64,000 bases of DNA from DASVHS01 sp038244815 (GTDB lineage: Bacteria; Acidobacteriota; Thermoanaerobaculia; Gp7-AA8): assembly GCA_038244815.1 (NCBI GenBank), contig JBBRTB010000004.1:182295-246294 (forward strand). The letters run 5' to 3'. Below the pieces are notes generated by a model. That model was not told where the DNA came from. It was given only the letters and a program-made list of their open reading frames with translations, and did not search any database. Below, one piece after another: positions 47,438 through 56,837 of the stretch. How positions within the stretch are numbered: position 1 is the first letter of the stretch; every line of letters begins with the position of its first letter. The translations under genes and the position numbers were made by a program.

Positions 47438-50400
47438 CTACCGCGCGGGAACGAAGCTGGCGTCGCCCGTGATGTTGTCCACCACCGAGGCGTAGGCGGC
47501 GACCCTGCCGCTGAGAGCCTCGATGCGCACGTGTCCGTCGACCACCGGCTCGACGATCGTGAACTGGTCGAGCTGGAGCGGTTCGAGAGCGTGAATCGAC
47601 GAGGAAAGCTCCCGCCCCGAGGCGTCCAACAGTGTGACTCGCACGCTGACGGCCTCGTCCGACATCAACCCGACGTTCGTTCGAAAGGCACTGGAGCGCT
47701 CGACGTACGCAAGATCCTGCGTTGCCTCCACCGGCATGAGGAAGGCAACCGACTGCCGGAAACCGTCGTTGGCAATCGTCTCAGACAGATCGGCGCCGGT
47801 GGCGCTGATCACGCCGCGCACGCCGTGGAACGTGAGCCGGACGATGTCTGGAAAATAGGTTTGCGGCTGCGGGGTGATCGTGACCGTGTCGGCGCGAAGT
47901 GTGATGGCGTCCACATAAGTCAACGTTGCGGGACCACTCACCCACACATCGGTGGTCCATCGCGTGCCCAGCGCGCCCGTGGCGCTGATTGCCGGCGCCA
48001 GACCGCTCTCCGGCTGGCCGGAAGAGGCCACGACGATCGTCGCGTCTCCGCTGACGTTGTCGATGATCGATGCATATCCCGCGACGTCGGTCGTGCTTTC
48101 GAAGCGCGCCGTCATCGACGCCGCGGCGGTCACGGGAATCTGCAGGTGGCCGTATGGCTGGATCGGCAGCATCTCGTCGGCGACGTGCGCACCGCTCACC
48201 GCGTCGAACAATCGGAGATACACCGACCCGCCGTTTCCCGCCGTCTCGGCGAAGCCGATGTTCGTCCGGACCTCGCTCGTATCGGAGAGCCGGATCAGCG
48301 TTCCGGCGCGCGCGCCCGCCGACGGAGCGATGGACTCGCCGAGCGTCCCTCCGTCGCCGCGGCGGGTGTAGGTGCGGCTCACCGCGACGACGTCGCCGTC
48401 GATTTCGAGTTGTCCCAGTCCGGCCGTACCGAACGTGGTGCCGGCGATGTCGGGTAAGGCCACGACCGCGTCTGCCGGCACGCTCACCTGCACGGCCGCG
48501 AAATCGGTCCGCCCATCGGCTCCGTCGGGTGTGAAGATCACCATGGCCGTGACGTCGCGCGACCTGCGGTTGAGCAGGCGCAGGTCCGTCGTGAAGAACG
48601 TTCCGTTCGCGCCCGGCACGCGTCCGGCGACGGGAATGAATTGCCGCGGCGCGGCCGTCGGGCGCGCCACCGCCGGTCCATCGCCCGCGAATTGCACGAC
48701 CAGACTCCACGACATCAGCGTTCCGGCGTCGCGCGGCCGCAGGTCGCTGACCTCGAGACGCCATTCCCCACGCGCCGGCTGGCCATGAAACACGTCGAGC
48801 GACTGCGCCGGCAGCGAGTCGCGGCCGTAGGTCGCGTGGATGCCGGACGTGCGATCGTTGGACTGATCCTTCAGCAGCACGGTCGTCCCGTCGGGCCCGA
48901 CCAGGGCAATGCGCAGATCGCCCCGAACCGGATGGCTGACGTTGATCTGCACGTACAGCTTGTCGATCGAACGCCAGTCCGACAAGAACACCGAAGAGCT
49001 GATACCGCCTGCATCATCATCGGGGATGGGGACGGCGCGATCGCCGCTCTCGAACACGGTCAGCTCGCCGCGAGGTACGGTCACGCAGCCGTCCAGGATT
49101 CCCCGCTGCGTCATGGCCGCGCAGATCACATCGGCGTTCGCGCCGCGGTAGAGATCGCGGTCGGCCGCGATCATCCGGCGGGCGATGCCGGCGAACGACG
49201 GATCGGGCGGCGCGCCGAACAGCGACTCCACGGCGATGGTATCGGCGACGCGCCTGCCGTCGCCCACGCCGTAGCGCTGCGTCAGCGCCACGAAGATCTC
49301 GCGCAGCGCCGACGACCAGATCTCGCCGTTGAGATACTGCGTGCCGTTGCTCTCGTTGTGATCGAAATCCGCGATGGTCCTGGCGCTGTCGAGCCGGCGC
49401 AGACAATCCGCGCCGGCCGGATAGGCGCACTGCTCGCTCGAGGCGTCGTTCCAGCAGCGCGCGTCCCAGTCCGCGAAGCAGAAGGGATCGCGGCCCGACT
49501 GCAGCGACACCTCGTAGGAGGCGGAGAACGCCCAGTAGTCGGCGAATCCCTCGCTGATGGCGCGTCCTTCGCTGGCGAACGGGCCCAGGAACGTGCCGGG
49601 CGCGATCCACTCGTGCAGCGCGTGCGCGTATTCATGATTGACGAGGTCGGGATCCTCGGCGTCGTCCGTCCCGCCGTCGCCGAAGATCAGCGTGCCCTCT
49701 CCGATCGTCAGCGACGGGATGAAAAACGAGCTATCCGATCCATTGGCCGCATGCGTGTCCACCGGCACCGGATATTGGGCGACGCCTTTCTGTCCCGTGT
49801 ATCCGAGCGACTGCAGATACCGCTGCGACCGGTCGACGTGAAAGTACGCGTTCACATCCTCGAACCCGGGCTGGCTGCGATCGAACAGCAACGGCCCGGC
49901 CGCGCCGGCCGGAGGCACAGCAGGCGGCTGCAGATCGATGATCTGGCAGTACGGCCCTCCCAGCGGCCCGGAGCCGTTCACGTCATCCAGCTCGACCGTC
50001 GTGTACGCGGTGTCAGGGACGGCCGATGCGGCGTTGTTCTGATCCTGGAGTGACGGATCGTTCAGCTTCTTGACTGGATTGGCGTCGAACACCCGGGCCG
50101 CCTTTGCGCCGGCGAAGCGCGGCTCGACGCGAATCACTTCACCGCTTTCCGTGTCGATGTAGCGCACGACGCGGTTCGCTTCGACCCGGTTGGCGTAGTG
50201 CGCGACCCCGCGGACGTTCACGATGAATGGCGCGACCACCGCACCGGCGGCGATAGACGTCGGCGGCGCCTCGCACACGTTTCGCGTCTCCTCGGTCGTG
50301 CCGTCCGGGCGCACCGTCAGGTTCACCTCGCCGCCCACGACGGGCTGGCCGCCGATCACCTGCCGGTACCGATAGTGAGTGCCGGCCAGCGAGTGGCGGA

Positions 50401-50443
50401 CGAGCTCGAGCTGCAGTGCCAGCGCCGCGGTGATGAAGAGCAT
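47438..50443 (-). CDS. Secreted M36-like metallopeptidase with P-domain and twin C-terminal beta domains
   Basis: 1001 residues. Short signal segment (MLFITAALALQLEL), an FTP-like propeptide, then a catalytic domain with NHEYAHALHEWI (HExxH zinc motif) and AISEGFADYWAF (third ligand Glu), as in M36/thermolysin-like enzymes. A proprotein-convertase P-domain follows (~470-590; HPVRGDLRIALVGPDGTTVL). Residues ~600-800 and ~800-1001 are two copies of a beta domain (GTFFTTDLRLLNR/RWTTDVWVSGP; TNIGFAETAG/TNVGLMSDEA; YASIIDNVSGD/YASVVDNITGD) that is also found once in the protein at 6146-9301. It lies 12 bp after the histidine kinase gene. Confidence 0.87.
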   Translation of the reverse strand: MLFITAALALQLELVRHSLAGTHYRYRQVIGGQPVVGGEVNLTVRPDGTTEETRNVCEAPPTSIAAGAVVAPFIVNVRGVAHYANRVEANRVVRYIDTESGEVIRVEPRFAGAKAARVFDANPVKKLNDPSLQDQNNAASAVPDTAYTTVELDDVNGSGPLGGPYCQIIDLQPPAVPPAGAAGPLLFDRSQPGFEDVNAYFHVDRSQRYLQSLGYTGQKGVAQYPVPVDTHAANGSDSSFFIPSLTIGEGTLIFGDGGTDDAEDPDLVNHEYAHALHEWIAPGTFLGPFASEGRAISEGFADYWAFSASYEVSLQSGRDPFCFADWDARCWNDASSEQCAYPAGADCLRRLDSARTIADFDHNESNGTQYLNGEIWSSALREIFVALTQRYGVGDGRRVADTIAVESLFGAPPDPSFAGIARRMIAADRDLYRGANADVICAAMTQRGILDGCVTVPRGELTVFESGDRAVPIPDDDAGGISSSVFLSDWRSIDKLYVQINVSHPVRGDLRIALVGPDGTTVLLKDQSNDRTSGIHATYGRDSLPAQSLDVFHGQPARGEWRLEVSDLRPRDAGTLMSWSLVVQFAGDGPAVARPTAAPRQFIPVAGRVPGANGTFFTTDLRLLNRRSRDVTAMVIFTPDGADGRTDFAAVQVSVPADAVVALPDIAGTTFGTAGLGQLEIDGDVVAVSRTYTRRGDGGTLGESIAPSAGARAGTLIRLSDTSEVRTNIGFAETAGNGGSVYLRLFDAVSGAHVADEMLPIQPYGHLQIPVTAAASMTARFESTTDVAGYASIIDNVSGDATIVVASSGQPESGLAPAISATGALGTRWTTDVWVSGPATLTYVDAITLRADTVTITPQPQTYFPDIVRLTFHGVRGVISATGADLSETIANDGFRQSVAFLMPVEATQDLAYVERSSAFRTNVGLMSDEAVSVRVTLLDASGRELSSSIHALEPLQLDQFTIVEPVVDGHVRIEALSGRVAAYASVVDNITGDASFVPAR

Positions 50444-50455
50444 TGTCGAAAAGGA

Positions 50456-52768
50456 TTACGTTCCTGCGGCGCTTTCCGCCTGCCCGGCCTGAACCTGTCG
50501 TGCCTCCGCGGGCAGAGAGAAGGAGAAGGTCGTCCCGCTGCCTTCTTTGCTCTCCACCCAGATCGAGCCCTCGTGCCGCTCCACGATTTGTTTGGTGATG
50601 TAGAGGCCGAGGCCCAGGCCGCCGTAGTTCGTCGAGGAGACCTGACGCCCTCGATGGAAGCGTTCGAACACCATCGACAACTCGTCCGAGGGAATGCCGA
50701 TGCCGCGGTCACAGACGGAGGTCACGACCCCGTGATCGCGCTGATCGACGCTCACGAACACCTCGCTACCCTCGGGAGAATACTTCACGGCGTTTTCGAG
50801 GAGGTTTCCGAGCACCTGCTCGAGACGGTCGCGATCACCCACGACGATCAGCGAGTCGTCGGGAACGCTGAGGTGGAAACGCCGCTCGCTCAGGCCGGTG
50901 TGGTGGCGGTGCACGATCTCACGAACAAACGAGGACCACACGATGGGCTCGCGGCGGATCTCCAGGCGTCCCGTCTCGATGCGGGAGACGTCCAGAAGCT
51001 CGAGGATGAGCCGCGACATCCGGTCGATCTGATCGAGGGCGATATCGAGATACTCCTCGGAAGTGGCCAGATCGTTCTCGCGAATGAGCGTCTTGGCGAG
51101 CTGTGTGTAGCCTTTGATCGAGGTCACGGGCGTGCGCAGTTCGTGCGAAGCGATGGAGAGGAACTCGTCCTTGAGCCGCGACAGGTCTTCGACCTTGCGG
51201 CGTGCCTCGACCTGCTCGGTGTAGAGCTTGGCGTTCTCGATCGCCAGTGAGGCCCGCTCGGCGAGCAGCTCGGCCAGCGGCAGGTTCTCGTCGGTCATCA
51301 CGCGCTCGATGCTGTTTGCCGCGATCACGAGCGCGCCCAGGACCTCTCGGCGCGTGCGCAGCGGCAGGATGAGCAGCGAGGTGAGCTGCATCGACGGCGC
51401 GTGATACGACGTCGTATCTTCTCGTCCGCCGCGGCCCGCCGAGCTTCCGACGTTCGTGGTGAGAGACGGAATTCCGCTCGCGACCACCTGACCGATGATC
51501 CCTTCGCCGATCGTCAGCGGCTGCCTGTAGATGTACGACCAGGCCAATCCCAGAGAGGTCATGTCGCGGTGGTAGATAGCGGCGACGTTCATCTCCTGCG
51601 TCTCGGTCTTGAGGATCACCGCGGACCAGTCACCGAGGACTTCGGCGACGCGCTCGGCCACGGCTTGCGTGACCCAGACTGGATCGATGTTGATGGAGAA
51701 GAATGCACCCGCGTCGGCCAGGATCTGCGCGCGCTCGGCCCCCAGTTGCATCTCCGCTTCCAGGCGCCGGCGCTCGGTGATGTCGCGAAACGTCACGATG
51801 ACGCTGGTGATGCGTCCCTCTTCCGAAAGCGGTGTGGCGCTCATGGAGATCGAGACGCTGCCGCCATCGCGCCGAACGCTCAACGGATAGTCATGCACCG
51901 CCCGCCCCGTCGATAATGCTTTGGCCGCCGGCAGCTCCCGGGCGTCGAGCGGTCGGCCGTCGTCCCGCAGCAGGCCGTAGGCTTCGGCATGTTTGAAGAT
52001 CGGAACTCCCAGCTCGATATGGCCGAGCAGTTTCTGGCCGGCCGGGTTGATGAAGGCGCTGCACCCTTCACGATCGACGAGCATGACGCCGTCCGGCATC
52101 CCCGCGATCATCGCCTCGGTATGGCGGATCTGCCGCGCGATCGAACCTCGAAGAGCCTGTTCGATGCGCCAGACCACGACGGCCGCCGCGGTGACGATGG
52201 CGATCGACAGCAGGATCATCGCGATGATCACCCACTGCCGGAAGTTGTCCATGTCGCTCAGGTTTCGGGAATCGGTGATGCGATGGCTGTCGATGAGCAT
52301 CGCCGCGTAATCGGGCGCATTGCGCCGCACCCGGGCCGTTTCCAGCATGAATTCGCGGGCGTTGTCATCCTTGCCCGCTTTGGCCATTGCCACCTGGGTG
52401 TCGGTCAGCTTTCTGATCTCGCTGTATTCACGGCGCAGGGAGGCGATGGCCTGCTGATCGCGCGGGCTGATCGCGGACTGCGATGCCATGGTCACCGCGG
52501 TGTCGAAATTGCGGAGAGCCGTCTCGTACTGATCGGTGAACTGGCTCTCGTGCGTCAGCAGATAGCCGCGCGACGACGAGATCATCTGGGCGATGCCGGT
52601 ATCCATCTCCTGCGCGGCATCGCGCAGCGGCCGCGATTCCTGGACGACCGCGTACTCCTGCCGCTTCTCGAGTTGCAGGACGGCGATGGTCGATCCGACG
52701 CCCAGGGCGACGAAGAGCGCCAGAGCGGCAAATGCCGCCCTCAACATGTTCCGAATCGATGAGGACAT
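50456..52768 (-). CDS. CHASE3/PAS/GAF sensor histidine kinase
   Basis: 770 residues from ATG 52768 (MSSSIRNMLRAAFAALALFV). Two TM helices (~8-28 and ~185-210) flank a helical CHASE3-type periplasmic sensor (SRGYLLTHESQFTDQYETAL). Then PAS (~235-355), GAF (~365-510), HisKA with SIASHELRTPVTSIKGY (His ~541) and HATPase (NLLENAVKYSPEG, DRGIGIPSDELSMVFERFHR, GGLGLGLYI). No response regulator is adjacent; the next gene is the secreted peptidase. The phosphoryl acceptor is therefore an orphan regulator elsewhere. Confidence 0.93.
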   Translation of the reverse strand: MSSSIRNMLRAAFAALALFVALGVGSTIAVLQLEKRQEYAVVQESRPLRDAAQEMDTGIAQMISSSRGYLLTHESQFTDQYETALRNFDTAVTMASQSAISPRDQQAIASLRREYSEIRKLTDTQVAMAKAGKDDNAREFMLETARVRRNAPDYAAMLIDSHRITDSRNLSDMDNFRQWVIIAMILLSIAIVTAAAVVVWRIEQALRGSIARQIRHTEAMIAGMPDGVMLVDREGCSAFINPAGQKLLGHIELGVPIFKHAEAYGLLRDDGRPLDARELPAAKALSTGRAVHDYPLSVRRDGGSVSISMSATPLSEEGRITSVIVTFRDITERRRLEAEMQLGAERAQILADAGAFFSINIDPVWVTQAVAERVAEVLGDWSAVILKTETQEMNVAAIYHRDMTSLGLAWSYIYRQPLTIGEGIIGQVVASGIPSLTTNVGSSAGRGGREDTTSYHAPSMQLTSLLILPLRTRREVLGALVIAANSIERVMTDENLPLAELLAERASLAIENAKLYTEQVEARRKVEDLSRLKDEFLSIASHELRTPVTSIKGYTQLAKTLIRENDLATSEEYLDIALDQIDRMSRLILELLDVSRIETGRLEIRREPIVWSSFVREIVHRHHTGLSERRFHLSVPDDSLIVVGDRDRLEQVLGNLLENAVKYSPEGSEVFVSVDQRDHGVVTSVCDRGIGIPSDELSMVFERFHRGRQVSSTNYGGLGLGLYITKQIVERHEGSIWVESKEGSGTTFSFSLPAEARQVQAGQAESAAGT

Positions 52769-52885
52769 AACGCCAAAGCCGTCCCGGGCGCTGCAAAATC
52801 GACGCCTGTTGGCGCTCAACCGTCAGAAAACACGTCACTTCGGCTTTGCAACCGATGGAACGTGGCCTGCAGTGCCGTCCATTGT

Positions 52886-52953
52886 GTCATTCTGAGGCGC
52901 AGGCGACGGAGAAAACGGGCCCCCGCCCGATTCCTCGCTGCGGTCGGAATGAC
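52886..52953. repeat. Palindromic extragenic element upstream of ku
   Basis: A 68-bp imperfect palindrome: GTCATTCTGAGGCGCAGGCG ... GGGCCCCCGCCC ... GATTCCTCGCTGCGGTCGGA ATGAC. It should fold into a long hairpin. A half copy occurs at 26636-26679. It lies between the histidine kinase gene and ku (both facing away) and may influence ku expression. Confidence 0.8.
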
Positions 52954-52970
52954 CTTGGGAGGGAACGGCC

Positions 52971-53834
52971 ATGGCTCTGCGCCCGCTGCGCAACGCGTCG
53001 ATCAGTTTCGGACTCGTGAATATCCCGGTGCGCTTCTATACCGCCACGAAGTCCGAAGACGTTCACTTCAATCTGCTGCATGAGAGCTGCGGCACACGCG
53101 TCAACCGCAAATGGTGGTGCCCGTTTCACGAAACGATCGTCGACGCTTCGGAGTTGGTCCGCGGCTACGCCATCGGCAAGAACAAGTACGTCACGTTCAC
53201 CGACGAGGAAATCGCGGCACTGGAGACCGATGACAATCGCGCTCTCGACATCACCGAGTTCCTCTCCCTCGACCAGATCGATCCGGTCTTCTTCGAGAAG
53301 GCCTACTTCCTCGGCCCTGCGCCCGGCGGCGGCAAGACGTACAAGTTGCTTTCGGAAGCGATGAAGAAGCAGAAGAAGGTGGCGTTGGCGCGCTGGGTCG
53401 CGAACAGCCGCGAGCACATGGTCATCCTCCGTCCCTTCGAGGACGGACTGGTGCTGCACACGATGTTCTACGCCGACGAAGTGCGCGATTTCGCATCCAT
53501 CGAAAAGGAAGACGCGCCGATCAAGGAGAAGGAGATCAAGCTCGCGGAGATGCTCATCGACGAGTTGACGGAAAAGAAATTCAATCCCCTTCAATACAAG
53601 GACGACTACCGCGTCCGCCTTCTCGACCGCATCAAGGACAAGTCGAAGGGCAAGGCCATCGTCAGCGAGGTGAAGGAAGAAGAAGAGGGCGGCGCGGAGG
53701 TGATCGACATCATGGAAGCGCTGCGCCGCAGTCTGGAAGGTGGACGCGCTCCCGCCAAACGGGCCGAAGCAGGGAAGCGCACCACCCGCTCGCGAGCGAA
53801 GAGCGGCGGCGCCCGGAAGCGGTCGGGGTCGTAG
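52971..53834 (+). CDS. ku: Ku protein (bacterial NHEJ)
   Basis: 287 residues with GGGAGG ~8 bp upstream. Starts ALRPLRNASISFGLVNIPVR, the bacterial Ku beta-barrel signature; EDVHFNLLHESCGTRVNRKW, GYAIGKNKYVTFTDEEI and TMFYADEVRDF follow. The homodimer rings DNA ends and recruits LigD. The C-terminus is a long Lys/Arg/Ala tail (RAPAKRAEAGKRTTRSRAKS), known in some Ku proteins to bind DNA. It is followed by a LigD-type phosphoesterase 3 bp later; no ligase or polymerase domain is nearby. Confidence 0.95.
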   Translation: MALRPLRNASISFGLVNIPVRFYTATKSEDVHFNLLHESCGTRVNRKWWCPFHETIVDASELVRGYAIGKNKYVTFTDEEIAALETDDNRALDITEFLSLDQIDPVFFEKAYFLGPAPGGGKTYKLLSEAMKKQKKVALARWVANSREHMVILRPFEDGLVLHTMFYADEVRDFASIEKEDAPIKEKEIKLAEMLIDELTEKKFNPLQYKDDYRVRLLDRIKDKSKGKAIVSEVKEEEEGGAEVIDIMEALRRSLEGGRAPAKRAEAGKRTTRSRAKSGGARKRSGS

Positions 53835-53837
53835 ACC

Positions 53838-54623
53838 ATGCCCGGCCACCTGCTCGAGAAGTACAAACAGATGCGCCACTTCGGCGATACGCCGGAGCCA
53901 TCCGGCGGAAAGCCGCTTGGCAAGCAGCCGATCTTCGTCATCCAGAAGCACGCCGCCACGCGTCTCCATTACGACTTCCGCCTGGAGTTGGAGGGCGTAC
54001 TGAAGTCATGGGCCGTGCCGAAAGGGCCCTCGTACGATCCCTCGGTCAAGCGCCTGGCCATGATGACCGAGGATCATCCGTACGACTACGCGGCGTTCGA
54101 GGGAGTGATCCCGTCGGGAAACTACGGCGCCGGCAACGTGATCATCTGGGACAACGGGACGTGGGAGTTCATCGGTCCCGGTGACGACCCCGTCAAGGCG
54201 CTCCTGTCCGGCGATCTGAAGTTCCGCATGAACGGGAAGAAGATGTTCGGTGAGTGGGCGCTGTTCCGGATCAAGGGACGCTCGTCGAAGGGCAACGAGT
54301 GGCTGCTCGTGAAGCATCGCGACGAGTTTGCGAACGACCGCGTCGACATCACGGAGGTGGCGCCCAAGTCGGTCCTTTCGAACCGTGCCCTCGAGGATGT
54401 CGATACGGGCAGGACGTGGCAGAGCAACCGTCCGGCCGCAGCGAAGGGAGTGCGCACCGTGGCCACGCGGCTGGCCGAGGAGAAGAAGACTAGGAAGACT
54501 TCGCGGAAAAAGCGGACGGCAGGTGCTGCCGCGCGGCCTCGATCAACTTCCTCTCGGACTCGAAGCTCGCCTTCTCGATCGCCACGGAAATCTCCATCCA
54601 CTTCACGTCGTCGACCTCGCTGA
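53838..54623 (+). CDS. LigD-type 3'-phosphoesterase domain protein
   Basis: 261 residues as an open frame. Residues ~1-175 are the stand-alone LigD phosphoesterase: FVIQKHAATRLHYDFRLELE, VLKSWAVPKGPSYDPSVKRL, AFEGVIPSGNYGAGNVIIWD and WLLVKHRDEFA. It trims 3' ends during NHEJ. The last ~60 residues (after EEKKTRKTSRKK) are only Arg/Ser/Pro and run antisense through the nudix gene for 134 bp; the real end may be this basic tail or may reflect a lost stop. Co-transcribed with ku. Confidence 0.85.
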   Translation: MPGHLLEKYKQMRHFGDTPEPSGGKPLGKQPIFVIQKHAATRLHYDFRLELEGVLKSWAVPKGPSYDPSVKRLAMMTEDHPYDYAAFEGVIPSGNYGAGNVIIWDNGTWEFIGPGDDPVKALLSGDLKFRMNGKKMFGEWALFRIKGRSSKGNEWLLVKHRDEFANDRVDITEVAPKSVLSNRALEDVDTGRTWQSNRPAAAKGVRTVATRLAEEKKTRKTSRKKRTAGAAARPRSTSSRTRSSPSRSPRKSPSTSRRRPR

Positions 54624-54945
54624 GCTGCGGCTTGAGCTCACCGGACACGTAGCGCATCAGATAGAAGTCGACGCGTTTGCGGATCAATGTGTCGCCGGCA
54701 CGGAAAAAGTATTCGATCGTGTCGAGCGGCTTGATGATCTCGGCCTCCAGACCGGTCTCCTCCAGGACCTCGCGCAAGGCCGCCTGCTCCGAGGTTTCTC
54801 CCGCCGATACCGCGCCCTTGGGAAGGCCCCAGCGCGTGCTGCCTCGCGTGGCGATGAGCGCCACATGGGCGACGCCTTCCCGTGTACTGATGACCACGCC
54901 ACCGGATGAATGTTCGTTGCGCGTGCGGTTTCTGGGGTCGGGCAT
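54490..54945 (-). CDS. NUDIX hydrolase
   Basis: 151 residues. The nudix box is GAVSAGETSEQAALREVLEE followed by TGLEAE (G-x5-E-x7-R-E-x-x-E-E-x-G), with GVVISTREGVAHVALIATRG and WGLPKGAV before it. It hydrolyses nucleoside diphosphate-linked compounds; the exact substrate is not predictable. Its 3' end overlaps the tail of the phosphoesterase gene on the other strand by 134 bp. The family N-terminus and box are clear, so the gene is real. Confidence 0.88.
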   Translation of the reverse strand: MPDPRNRTRNEHSSGGVVISTREGVAHVALIATRGSTRWGLPKGAVSAGETSEQAALREVLEETGLEAEIIKPLDTIEYFFRAGDTLIRKRVDFYLMRYVSGELKPQLSEVDDVKWMEISVAIEKASFESERKLIEAARQHLPSAFSAKSS

Positions 54946-55021
54946 TCCGAACCCATTCTAAAAGCAGTGGTCATTTCCGGTGAAAAGTCGTAGATTTCTT
55001 CCGTAATCAAAGGGAGGCGGC

Positions 55022-55453
55022 ATGCTCGCAATCGGTACCGTGATCGGCGTGGTCGTTCTGGCCGGCCTGATCTGGTTCTTCCTTCGCACACGCTCGAAAG
55101 ATCTGCTCGATGAGATCATGCAGAAGCGTCGTGGATCGTGCCAGCTCGTGTCGCGCGCGGATTACGTCGATGCCATGCAGAAGCTCCCCGTCGCGCTTTG
55201 CCTGTCGGCCGACACTCTGTATTACGAGAACGTGGATCTGCAGGCTTCGTTCGAGCTCGCGCGCATCGACGAGATCGAATACGACGACGAACTGGCCACG
55301 GGACGATCGATCCCCCCAGGCTGCCGCGCCCTGCGGCTGCGAAGCCATGGCACGGCGTTCGACTTCGTGATGCCGGTCGCGGAGATCGCGAAGTGGCAGG
55401 CGGCGCTGCCCGCTCGCCAGAGCGGCAGTCCGGCGGCCCAGGCGGCGCGGTAG
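55022..55453 (+). CDS. Hypothetical single-pass membrane protein
   Basis: 143 residues with GGGAGGCGGC just before the ATG. One N-terminal membrane helix (MLAIGTVIGVVVLAGLIWFF) is followed by a cytoplasmic domain of mixed alpha/beta (VALCLSADTLYYENVDLQAS, IDEIEYDDELATGRSIPPGC). I do not recognise the family. It ends 60 bp before tRNA-Pro. Confidence 0.65.
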   Translation: MLAIGTVIGVVVLAGLIWFFLRTRSKDLLDEIMQKRRGSCQLVSRADYVDAMQKLPVALCLSADTLYYENVDLQASFELARIDEIEYDDELATGRSIPPGCRALRLRSHGTAFDFVMPVAEIAKWQAALPARQSGSPAAQAAR

Positions 55454-55513
55454 CCATTCCCAGGTCCTCTTCCCGGAATGACGTGGCTGCCGGGGCCGTT
55501 GCGAACGGCGCGT

Positions 55514-55590
<77 letters not shown>

Positions 55591-55869
55591 ATTCCTGACA
55601 TAAGTCGTTAGGAGCGTTCCGCCTACTTCGGAGACTGCTTCCGATCCAGATCTTCCCGGGCCGCCTTCGCTACCTCGTACCCCTCGTCCCACGGGAACAG
55701 CACTACCGTCCGCGTTTGTCCGGTGTTGATCCGGTCGGCGAGACCTCCGGGGAGTCGCTTGTCACCGGCTTCCCCCGGTTTGGCTTTTCGTGCATAGACT
55801 CCCCCTCTCCGCTTGCCCGATGTAGATCCATCCGCGGCGTACGGACGGCGGCCCGCATAAGGTGTGCGG
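55591..55869. other. Short insertion downstream of tRNA-Pro
   Basis: About 280 bp between the tRNA and a second copy of its 3' end. On the minus strand an open frame of ~58 codons to the TAG at 55623 (TVVLFPWDEGYEVAKAARED near its end) has no clear start codon, so it is more likely a gene remnant than a gene. Nothing else is recognisable; no integrase fits in this length. Confidence 0.5.
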
Positions 55870-55897
55870 GAGGTTCGAATTCCTCTCGCCCCGACCA
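55868..55897 (+). repeat. Second copy of the tRNA-Pro 3' end
   Basis: GGGAGGTTCGAATTCCTCTC then GCCCCGACCA. It repeats the tRNA-Pro T arm, acceptor and CCA with one extra T in the T loop/stem. The sequence before it does not fold into a tRNA. It is best read as a diverged attachment-site duplicate. Confidence 0.75.
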
Positions 55898-55909
55898 ACC
55901 CTTCACACT

Positions 55910-56779
55910 CTACTTCGCGCGGCGCACCTCGATCTGACCGTTGCGCACACGAACGTCGAACCTCCGCTCGTCGAAGGTGGCCGGCCCTTCCACGACCGCT
56001 CCGTCGCGAACGCAAAACAGCGAGCCGTGCCACGGACAGCGGATGTTCTCGCCTTCCAGCTTCCCCTCGTCCAGCGGACCGCCCAGATGCGTGCACGTGT
56101 TCGAGATGGCGTGCACCTTCCCGTCCAGGCGCACGAGCAGGACCGGAATTCCGTCTGCGTCCGCGCGAACAGGTTTGCCCTCTTTGAGCTCGACGTCGCT
56201 CATCACCGCCGTCCATTTCTCCGGCTGATCCTGATCAGCGGTGGCCGTGTGATCGATGCCGACCTGCTCACCGAACACCAGATGCCCGCCGAGGTACGCG
56301 GAGAACGACGTCACGGCGTAGCCGAGCATGGAGAGAGCGATGCCGCTTTGTCTCGATTTGCCGCGGCGCGAGATCAGAGAGGCGGTGTACAGACCGGTCG
56401 CGGCGAGGTTGAGCAGGCCGTGGACGACGCCGACGTTCTTCGCGCGGCCGTAGGTGGCGGACCAGTCAGCCGCACCCGTGATGGCCGAGCCCACCGCACC
56501 AAGGAGACCGATGCCGACGGCGAGATCGGCGGCGTCGGCGATCCCTTCCTCCCCCGTCATCATCCCGACCGCGTCGAGTGCCAGCGCGGTCGTCCAGGCG
56601 CCGACCGGGATGTCCGTCAACACCGGGTGCAGCGCGTGACCGAGCCATTTGCCGTGCAGAAAGTCCTTGAGAGGTCCAAGTTGCGCCAGGAGACCGAGCA
56701 ACGGCTCCTGCACCGCGTCCGCGGTCTGCCGGACCCAGTCCTGCTCGTTGATGAACTCGACGATCGCATCCTTTTTCAC
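55910..56779 (-). CDS. DUF2231 membrane domain / Rieske [2Fe-2S] fusion
   Basis: 289 residues from GTG 56779, chosen because GAGGAGG lies ~10 bp upstream; an ATG at 56812 is in frame. The N-terminal half is a four-helix membrane module of DUF2231 type (GHALHPVLTDIPVGAWTTAL, AVGIGLLGAVGSAITGAADW). The C-terminal ~105 residues are a Rieske domain with the cluster ligands in NTCTHLGGPLDEG (C-x-H) and IRCPWHGSLFCV (C-x2-H). It is probably an electron-transfer or redox-sensing membrane protein; the partner is unknown. Confidence 0.88.
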   Translation of the reverse strand: MKKDAIVEFINEQDWVRQTADAVQEPLLGLLAQLGPLKDFLHGKWLGHALHPVLTDIPVGAWTTALALDAVGMMTGEEGIADAADLAVGIGLLGAVGSAITGAADWSATYGRAKNVGVVHGLLNLAATGLYTASLISRRGKSRQSGIALSMLGYAVTSFSAYLGGHLVFGEQVGIDHTATADQDQPEKWTAVMSDVELKEGKPVRADADGIPVLLVRLDGKVHAISNTCTHLGGPLDEGKLEGENIRCPWHGSLFCVRDGAVVEGPATFDERRFDVRVRNGQIEVRRAK

Positions 56780-56837
56780 GTCCGGCGGCCTCCTCGCTGG
56801 CCGAACGTGCAAAGCCGGTTCCGCTCCTACGGCGGAG

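Noticed and set aside
48641..50053. 470-codon open frame opposite the M36-like peptidase
   Set aside because: The HExxH peptidase and its P-domain are on the other strand; this frame shows no domain.
55868..55897. A second functional tRNA gene
   Set aside because: The upstream 60-90 bp has no strand to pair with the acceptor end and no valid D or anticodon arm.
55623..56216. 197-codon minus-strand frame spanning the tRNA-Pro 3' copy and the Rieske gene end
   Set aside because: It passes through tRNA sequence and overlaps the Rieske domain out of frame; only its last ~58 codons might be a gene remnant.
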